Source: Chloroflexota bacterium
GTDB taxonomy: Bacteria > Chloroflexota > Anaerolineae > Caldilineales > Caldilineaceae
Assembly (NCBI GenBank): GCA_003577365.1
Contig: QEUY01000344.1
Span: 1 to 5,201, forward strand
DNA: 5,201 bases
Direction: 5' to 3'
Under the pieces are notes generated by a model. It saw only the letters and a program-made list of their open reading frames with translations. It searched no databases and had not been told where the DNA came from. Positions 1 to 3,374 of this stretch are shown here, in pieces; position 1 is the stretch's first letter, and each line of letters starts with the position of its first letter. Made by a program: the position numbers and the translations under genes.

Positions 1-357
1 CATGCCCGCCGCGATCTGTCCTAACACCGGATACTCGGTGCCCGGCCCCTGGCGGATGTTGACCGTCACTTGGGCCAGAATATACTGCACCGCCGCCGGT
101 TCCACCGCAAAGCCGCCCGCGGTCAGGGTCATTGCCAGGGTCGGCGTGAGCAAGGTGGCGTTGACCACGGGGTCCTGCCCCGCTGTGCCGCCGTCCTGCG
201 TGGGCAGCACGACGGCTGTTCCGCCTGGCGCGTTGCCTGCCTCGCCCGAACAGCTCGCCAGCAGTAGAGCTAGCAAAAGCAGGGCTAGGCGGGCTGCAGG
301 GCGATTACACAGGCGACGGTTGAACTGGCGAAAATTGAACCGATAAAAAGGGAGCAT
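1..357 (-). CDS. SH3-domain lipoprotein, N-terminal part (3' end outside window)
   Basis: The minus frame is open from an ATG at 357 to base 1 (119 codons, no stop), so the gene is cut by the left edge. Seen: a basic N-terminus of about 23 residues, a hydrophobic Leu/Ala stretch (about residues 24-34), then a lipobox L-A-S-C with Cys36 as the expected lipidation site. A low-complexity Gly/Ala/Thr/Pro linker follows. From about residue 97 comes V-T-V-N-I-R-Q-G-P-G-T-E-Y-P-V-L-G, the classic start of a bacterial SH3b domain ('N-V-R-x-G-P-G'). Family knowledge: such proteins are exported, anchored by lipid and often bind cell wall or other surface ligands; the ligand here is unknown. Start choice: 357 has no clear ribosome site. 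An in-frame ATG at 405 has GGGAGG about 14 nt upstream and would add 16 residues, lengthening an already long n-region. The frame is open back to a TAG at 547-549. Exported lipoprotein with SH3 domain is fairly sure; function is not. Confidence 0.85.
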   Translation of the reverse strand, partial: MLPFYRFNFRQFNRRLCNRPAARLALLLLALLLASCSGEAGNAPGGTAVVLPTQDGGTAGQDPVVNATLLTPTLAMTLTAGGFAVEPAAVQYILAQVTVNIRQGPGTEYPVLGQIAAGM

Positions 358-431
358 ACGGCGAGGCAGTTCGTGGAGCCTTAGCACGGTGGTCAGGCAT
401 GGCATCGGTTGTCGATTTCCCTCCCGTCTAC

Positions 432-467
432 GGCAAATGCCCGTGCTACGGGGATGCGGGTTTTGCC
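432..467 (-). promoter_or_regulatory. Leader stem-loop upstream of lipoprotein, two alternative folds
   Basis: On the plus strand GGCAAA (432-437) plus CCCG (440-443) pair with CGGG (457-460) plus TTTGCC (462-467), giving ten pairs with a small internal bulge. The same CCCG can instead pair with CGGG at 449-452 across a 5-nt loop, so the two folds exclude one another. The element sits 27-62 nt upstream of an ATG at 405 and 75-110 nt upstream of the ATG at 357. A leader control role is inference; the pairings are directly visible. Confidence 0.35.
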
Positions 468-531
468 TGGTATCGATGGTCCCGGCGGCTCGGCAGTCTG
501 GCTGTGACGTGACTGTGAACGCCGGTGCACG

Positions 532-551
532 CGCAGCTATACGCAGCTATA
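532..551. repeat. 10-bp tandem duplication
   Basis: The unit CGCAGCTATA occurs twice back to back with no mismatch, followed by a partial CAGCG. It is noncoding and upstream of the lipoprotein gene. Confidence 0.8.
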
Positions 552-610
552 CAGCGCGGCGTTTCCGGTAGTATATACGCTGCAATGGCCCTGTAAGGTG
601 TGCCGTGCGT

Positions 611-625
611 CACAGTGCTACTGTG
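611..625. promoter_or_regulatory. CACAGT-GCT-ACTGTG dyad, possible operator
   Basis: A perfect 6-bp inverted repeat with a 3-bp centre. The same core recurs nearby as ACTGTGA at 512-518 and CACTGT at 633-638, so several related half-sites lie within about 130 bp upstream of the lipoprotein. The symmetry fits a dimeric regulator site, but no regulator can be named. As RNA it would be a hairpin with a three-base loop, which is tight. Confidence 0.3.
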
Positions 626-667
626 CAAGCATCACTGTATCAGAGTGCGGCATGATGGAATAGGCCC

Positions 668-721
668 GGCGTAATAGCACAACGCTACGCCCGCCGCGCC
701 GGTTCCGCAACCAGGCGGCGG
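668..721 (-). terminator. Double GC-rich stem-loop downstream of anti-sigma gene, weak terminator candidate
   Basis: Two inverted repeats abut, sharing base 691. The first is GGCGTA (668-673) with TACGCC (686-691) and a 12-nt loop. The second is CCGCCGC (691-697) with GCGGCGG (715-721), which encloses an inner GGTT (701-704)/AACC (709-712) pair and a 4-nt loop. The structure begins about 64 nt after the stop at 785, where a terminator or 3' end stabiliser would be expected. There is no T tract on the minus strand after either stem, so a standard intrinsic terminator is not well supported. Confidence 0.3.
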
Positions 722-784
722 TTGGAATGGGCTAGTTCGACGTGAGCCGGCGTCAGGCGAGGGGCGCTGGAAAACGAAGGGGAG

Positions 785-1504
785 TTAGGAGCCGGGGAAA
801 GATAGGGTTAAGTCCGGCACATAGATGCGCGTGCCGGGGCCGTCTAGGGTCAATTCATAGCCCCCGTCTGGCAGCCCGGCGAAGCTAAACGTGCTTAACT
901 GGTCGGCGCTGGTCGTGGCGATCAGGCGCGCCGCATGCCAGAGACGGACTGTCCACCCCGATGTATTTTCGCCAAACAGCGCGCCCACCAATATACGGCG
1001 GTCGGGCTGCGCCGGGTCACGGTGGCTGCCCACCCCCAGGCGGAACTCGCCTGCGCTGTAGACCCACTGCTGCTCACCGCACAGGCCGCAGCATGCCCCT
1101 GCCGCATGGCCCCCATGCGGTTCTGCCAGCCGCGTGGCGACCCACCAGTGGCTGCGCCCGCACAACCGGGCGGACGATGCCACCACCGGCACGGGGGCGG
1201 GGTCGATCAAAAAGGCGTGCAGGCTCAACAGCTCGCGCGCACAATAGGGGCAGCCATGCACATGGGTCAGCATAGCGGCGGATTCGTCATCGGTCAGGAA
1301 GTGGAAATAGAAATCCCGCCATCGTTCGGGGCTGGGGCAACCCACACGCAGGAGCAATGCCCGGAAGAGGCGTTCGCCGCCGGCGAGAGCCGCCGCACGG
1401 CTGCGACAGTGAGGACAACAGGCCAGGTGGCCGGCCACGCTTGGGTCTGTTTCGCCGTCGAGATATGCCAAGAGGATGGCCTCCCCAAGCGGGGGAGGCA
1501 GCAT
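785..1504 (-). CDS. Double zinc-finger anti-sigma-like protein with C-terminal beta domain
   Basis: This 239-residue protein probably binds and restrains the sigma factor encoded just upstream. Seen: two zinc-finger anti-sigma motifs of the H-x3-C-x2-C type, H26/C30/C33 (HLACCPHC) and H81/C85/C88 (HVHGCPYC), each followed by a helix (about 34-52 and 89-98). Residues about 140-239 look like a small beta sandwich, with strands such as W-T-V-R-L-W, an S-T-F-S-F-A-G-L-P-D-G-G-Y-E-L segment and a final I-Y-V-P-D-L-T-L strand. This resembles carboxypeptidase-regulatory or transthyretin-like folds. There is no transmembrane helix, unlike typical envelope-sensing anti-sigmas. A further Cys-rich patch, H133...C138/C139/C142, may bind metal. 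Start: the frame stays open to a GTG at 1726, but the extra 74 residues fall on repeat-rich DNA and do not resemble a domain. ATG 1504 begins just before the first zinc-finger helix; TTG 1516, with AGAAAG seven bases upstream, is an alternative. Binding to this sigma factor is inferred from domains and adjacency. Confidence 0.8.
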   Translation of the reverse strand: MLPPPLGEAILLAYLDGETDPSVAGHLACCPHCRSRAAALAGGERLFRALLLRVGCPSPERWRDFYFHFLTDDESAAMLTHVHGCPYCARELLSLHAFLIDPAPVPVVASSARLCGRSHWWVATRLAEPHGGHAAGACCGLCGEQQWVYSAGEFRLGVGSHRDPAQPDRRILVGALFGENTSGWTVRLWHAARLIATTSADQLSTFSFAGLPDGGYELTLDGPGTRIYVPDLTLSFPGS

Positions 1505-1571
1505 ACACGCGGTCAAGGCGCATCTTTCTATAAGGGTGCACGATATGGGTGCGCGAACGCTGCTCGCGGCC

Positions 1572-1599
1572 AATCGTACAGTCTGAATCGTGCAGTCTG
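1572..1599. repeat. 14-bp tandem duplication
   Basis: AATCGTACAGTCTG is followed directly by AATCGTGCAGTCTG, with one mismatch in 14. The unit length is not a multiple of three, which argues against the overlapping open frame being coding. Confidence 0.75.
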
Positions 1600-1621
1600 T
1601 GTGCCGTTGATGTGCTGCGAC

Positions 1622-1646
1622 TTCGGCAGCCGAATCGGCAGTCGTT
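1622..1646. repeat. Dyad TTCGG-CAG-CCGAA overlapping a 12-bp imperfect duplication
   Basis: TTCGG (1622-1626) and CCGAA (1630-1634) form a perfect 5-bp dyad with a 3-bp centre. TCGGCAG then recurs in register 12 bp on (1623-1629 and 1635-1641), and 9 of the 12 unit positions match. Confidence 0.55.
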
Positions 1647-1773
1647 GGCCGGGTCGCTACCTCGATCACCGCTTTATCTCGATCAACGAGACCGCGCACC
1701 ACTTTCCGGCATACATTTTGCGCCACGCATGCCCAGCACGCAAGCTCAGACCTGCGAGACCGAACTTGTGAGA

Positions 1774-2499
1774 TTAGACACGATAGCCTGTTTCAAAGAA
1801 GGCGCGCACTTCGGGGTCGCGGCTTAGACGGCGGACGAGATTGTCTCGCACCCGGTAGACTTCCTGCTGGTCTGTAAAGAGTGTACCGCAGCGGGCCAGG
1901 ATTTCGCGCGGTTTCCAGCCTTGCACAAATTGATAGTCGAGGATGGCCTGCTCTTGTTCGTGCTGCACGCGCTGCTGGATCATGGCCCAGAAGACTTGCC
2001 GCTGGTCTTGGGCCATGACCTGCTCCTCGACCGCCAGCGCCGCACCGGCATAGCTCAGATCGACATAGCTGATGTCGTCGACCAGAGCGACCGGCTGCTG
2101 GAGCATCTGCACCTCGCGCGTGCGCAAATGGTCGGTAATCGCGCTGTGGACACAGGCCTTGAGATAGGCCAAGAGCGGGCGCAGCCCTGCAAACCGGTCG
2201 AAATGCTCCCTGTTGCACGCGTGCCAGAAACGCTGGAAGCTGTCGTTGACGAAGTAATCCACGTCCTCGGCGCAGATAGCAAATTGGCCGTGTTCGCGCA
2301 CCCAGGACGCAACCAGCGGCCGATAGAGCTGATAGACGCATTCCCAGGCAGGTTCGCTGCACTCCTGCAAGGCGCGGCGCACTAGCTCAAAACAGGGGGC
2401 CTCGTCGTGTTCCTGCCGTCGAAAAAACCGTTTGGTTTCTTCGACGCAGCGCCCTACCAGATCGGCGGTTGGCATGTGGCTCAAGTGATCGTGCGCCAT
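1774..2499 (-). CDS. ECF-type RNA polymerase sigma factor
   Basis: A 241-residue protein that would direct RNA polymerase to a specific promoter set. Seen: region 2 at about 52-126, with Y-Q-L-Y-R-P-L-V, an acidic A-E-D-V-D-Y-F-V-N-D-S-F-Q-R-F-W core-binding segment, and L-A-Y-L-K-A-C-V-H-S-A-I-T-D-H-L-R for -10 contact. A linker of about 40 residues follows. Region 4 spans about 166-227 with a helix-turn-helix around G-W-K-P-R-E-I-L-A and the E-V-Y-R-V-R-D-N-L-V-R-R-L recognition part. Region 4 is divergent: 'C-G-T-L-F-T-D-Q-Q' replaces the usual short turn. The N-terminal 50 residues are longer than in minimal ECF factors. Start: ATG 2499 has GGAG only three bases upstream, which is close. 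ATG 2475 (eight residues shorter) and TTG 2523 are alternatives, and a GGGTACCC palindrome lies at 2512-2519. The zinc-finger protein downstream is the probable partner. Sigma identity is confident; the signal and regulon are unknown. Confidence 0.88.
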   Translation of the reverse strand: MAHDHLSHMPTADLVGRCVEETKRFFRRQEHDEAPCFELVRRALQECSEPAWECVYQLYRPLVASWVREHGQFAICAEDVDYFVNDSFQRFWHACNREHFDRFAGLRPLLAYLKACVHSAITDHLRTREVQMLQQPVALVDDISYVDLSYAGAALAVEEQVMAQDQRQVFWAMIQQRVQHEQEQAILDYQFVQGWKPREILARCGTLFTDQQEVYRVRDNLVRRLSRDPEVRAFFETGYRV

Positions 2500-2728
2500 A
2501 GTCTCCGCATGGGGTACCCACAAAAACCCAGCCCTATCTCGTGCATCAAGGGGTGCGTCCCCGCGTGTTGGCCGTGCTTTTCCCCGATCATCATCCGGCT
2601 GGATCGCACATCCACCCGGAAGCTCAACGCTTGCGAGCAGACGTCTCGGACTTGGAATAGACTTCGGCGAAAAAACAGCCGCCGATCAGGATTGGGTAGT
2701 ACAGGGCAGGGGGAACTGCAGCAGACAC

Positions 2729-2756
2729 GCATGGCCACAGGGGAGACCGGCCATGC
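2729..2756. repeat. Perfect 8-bp inverted repeat, 12-nt loop
   Basis: GCATGGCC (2729-2736) pairs exactly with GGCCATGC (2749-2756). It lies 230-257 nt upstream of the sigma start, inside the leader if the 2905-2933 promoter is used. No T tract follows on either strand, so it is not a clear terminator. Confidence 0.5.
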
Positions 2757-2865
2757 ACAAGCATGAAGCGCAGCCAGAACGCAAGATGCAAAGGGATGCG
2801 GTCTACGCAAAGCGGATTAGGTCGAGCCTGTGCATCCGTGCTGTCAAGAACGGTTCTATGCATTC

Positions 2866-2895
2866 AGAGAACTGTCAAGCACAGAACTGTCACGA
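2866..2895. repeat. 15-bp tandem duplication next to predicted transcription start
   Basis: AGAGAACTGTCAAGC is followed by ACAGAACTGTCACGA, sharing 12 of 15 positions including AGAACTGTCA, then a partial ACAGA at 2896-2900. CTGTCAAG also occurs at 2841-2848. The array sits just downstream of the TATAAT at 2905-2910, where a repressor site could act. Confidence 0.6.
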
Positions 2896-2904
2896 ACAGA
2901 GGCC

Positions 2905-2933
2905 ATTATACAGGAAGATACCGGCTATAGCAA
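2905..2933 (-). promoter_or_regulatory. Promoter candidate for the sigma gene
   Basis: On the minus strand a perfect TATAAT (2910-2905) lies 17 bp from TTGCTA (2933-2928), which matches TTGACA at four of six positions. The spacing is ideal for a housekeeping promoter. Transcription would start near 2898, giving a leader of about 400 nt before the sigma ATG. GCTATAGC (2924-2931), a small palindrome, overlaps the -35 box. It is the best such element I noticed in the gap, but an AT-rich patch can yield one by chance. Confidence 0.4.
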
Positions 2934-2952
2934 TGGACTTTCCTATCAATTT

Positions 2953-2990
2953 TATAGCGAAAAGGGCCACGGAATCTATCTCGCGCTATA
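2953..2990. repeat. 7-bp inverted repeat TATAGCG/CGCTATA
   Basis: TATAGCG (2953-2959) and CGCTATA (2984-2990) are exact complements separated by 24 bp. The CTATAG core also appears in the -35 palindrome at 2924-2931, so related sites lie just upstream of the sigma promoter candidate. Confidence 0.35.
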
Positions 2991-3045
2991 TCTTGGCGTT
3001 GTGCTGCCATGGATGAACATGGGCTGGGGCTTTGCTACACTGCGT

Positions 3046-3077
3046 TTGCTAGACAATAGGCTTGCTAGACAATAGCG
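3046..3077. repeat. 16-bp tandem duplication
   Basis: TTGCTAGACAATAGGC (3046-3061) is followed by TTGCTAGACAATAGCG (3062-3077), the first 14 bases being identical. A degenerate third copy, TTTGCTACACTGCG, precedes it at 3031-3044. Confidence 0.75.
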
Positions 3078-3111
3078 ATGCTCAATCGAATGGACACACG
3101 CCGGGCATTCT

Positions 3112-3160
3112 GCCTGCTGACAGTGGCCTGCTGACAATGGCGGGCTGACAATGGCCTGCG
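3112..3160. repeat. 14-bp tandem repeat, three and a half copies
   Basis: The units are GCCTGCTGACAGTG (3112-3125), GCCTGCTGACAATG (3126-3139) and GCGGGCTGACAATG (3140-3153), then a partial GCCTGCG. They differ at one to three positions. There are no spacers, so it is not CRISPR. It lies about 215 bp past the PHP stop. Confidence 0.8.
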
Positions 3161-3311
3161 CTAGACCGGCGGATGAAAAATGGACGAAAGATTGAATCGA
3201 CCGATGGCGCCACAGCGCCCGCCGCGGCTGCTCTTGTGCAGGTGCTTGCCCAGAGCGGCCGCGGCCCCTTCCGCTGGCTGGCCCAACAAGTGGTCAGCTT
3301 GACTCTATCAC

Positions 3312-3333
3312 TCCTGGGCCATTCCTGGGCTAT
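3312..3333. repeat. 11-bp tandem duplication
   Basis: TCCTGGGCCAT is followed directly by TCCTGGGCTAT, with one mismatch. It lies about 40 bp past the stop of the PHP gene. Confidence 0.6.
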
Positions 3334-3374
3334 GTCTAGAGCAATCCCTGGAGAGCGACCGCGCATCCGCTGCT

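Larger units (their letters stand above)
358..784. other. Intergenic gap with hairpins and short repeats, no gene seen
   Basis: This 427-bp stretch lies between the anti-sigma-like stop and the lipoprotein start. No open frame in it reads like a protein. It holds a GC-rich double stem-loop just beyond the upstream gene, a CACAGT/ACTGTG dyad, a 10-bp tandem duplication and a leader hairpin close to the lipoprotein start. The only promoter-like element for the lipoprotein is a TATACT on the minus strand at 570-575, and it has no convincing -35 box at 16-18 bp. Confidence 0.6.
1505..1773. other. Sigma to anti-sigma spacer, repeat-rich and probably noncoding
   Basis: A 269-bp gap between the sigma stop and the chosen anti-sigma start. 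It is wider than usual for a cotranscribed pair and holds short duplications and three small dyads: 1572-1599, 1622-1646, and TCTCG (1677-1681)/CGAGA (1687-1691). CTCGATCA also occurs twice, at 1661-1668 and 1678-1685. No promoter with both boxes is convincing. The anti-sigma frame runs through most of it without a stop, so a longer N-terminus cannot be fully excluded. Confidence 0.55.
2500..3374. other. Long gap upstream of the sigma gene, repeats and a promoter candidate
   Basis: About 875 bp between the PHP gene stop and the sigma start. Open frames here (for example 2830-3075 plus, 2481-2810 minus, 3082-3378 minus) have no recognisable domain and overlap repeats or neighbouring genes. I saw no tRNA or structured RNA gene. 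The middle (about 2830-3080) is visibly more AT-rich than the flanking genes. The gap holds the sigma promoter candidate, an 8-bp inverted repeat and four sets of 11-16 bp tandem duplications. GGGG-TGCGT-CCCC at 2550-2562 is another small dyad, 51 nt upstream of the sigma start. Confidence 0.6.

Noticed and set aside
2..346. Plus-strand open frame at the left edge
   Set aside because: Antisense of the lipoprotein, whose lipobox and SH3b motif are convincing.
570..598. Lipoprotein promoter with TATACT at 570-575
   Set aside because: No acceptable -35 box at 16-18 bp upstream on the minus strand (CCTTAC at 593-598 is a poor match).
1505..1726. N-terminal extension of the anti-sigma-like protein from a GTG at 1726
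   Set aside because: The extra 74 residues have no domain character and cover tandem duplications whose units are not multiples of three.
935..1771. 278-codon plus-strand open frame
   Set aside because: Antisense of the zinc-finger protein, which has two exact HxxxCxxC motifs; no domain is seen on the plus strand.
2481..2810. Minus-strand open frame of 109 residues overlapping the sigma start
   Set aside because: Cys/Arg/Pro-rich without domain, out of frame with the sigma gene and covering a perfect hairpin.
2830..3075. Small plus-strand protein of 81 residues with a hydrophobic C-terminus
   Set aside because: GTG start without a clear ribosome site. The frame overlaps a 15-bp and a 16-bp duplication and a promoter-like element, and the sequence resembles no family I know.
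3046..3160. CRISPR array
   Set aside because: The units are 14-16 bp and directly abutting, without spacers, and no cas gene is present.
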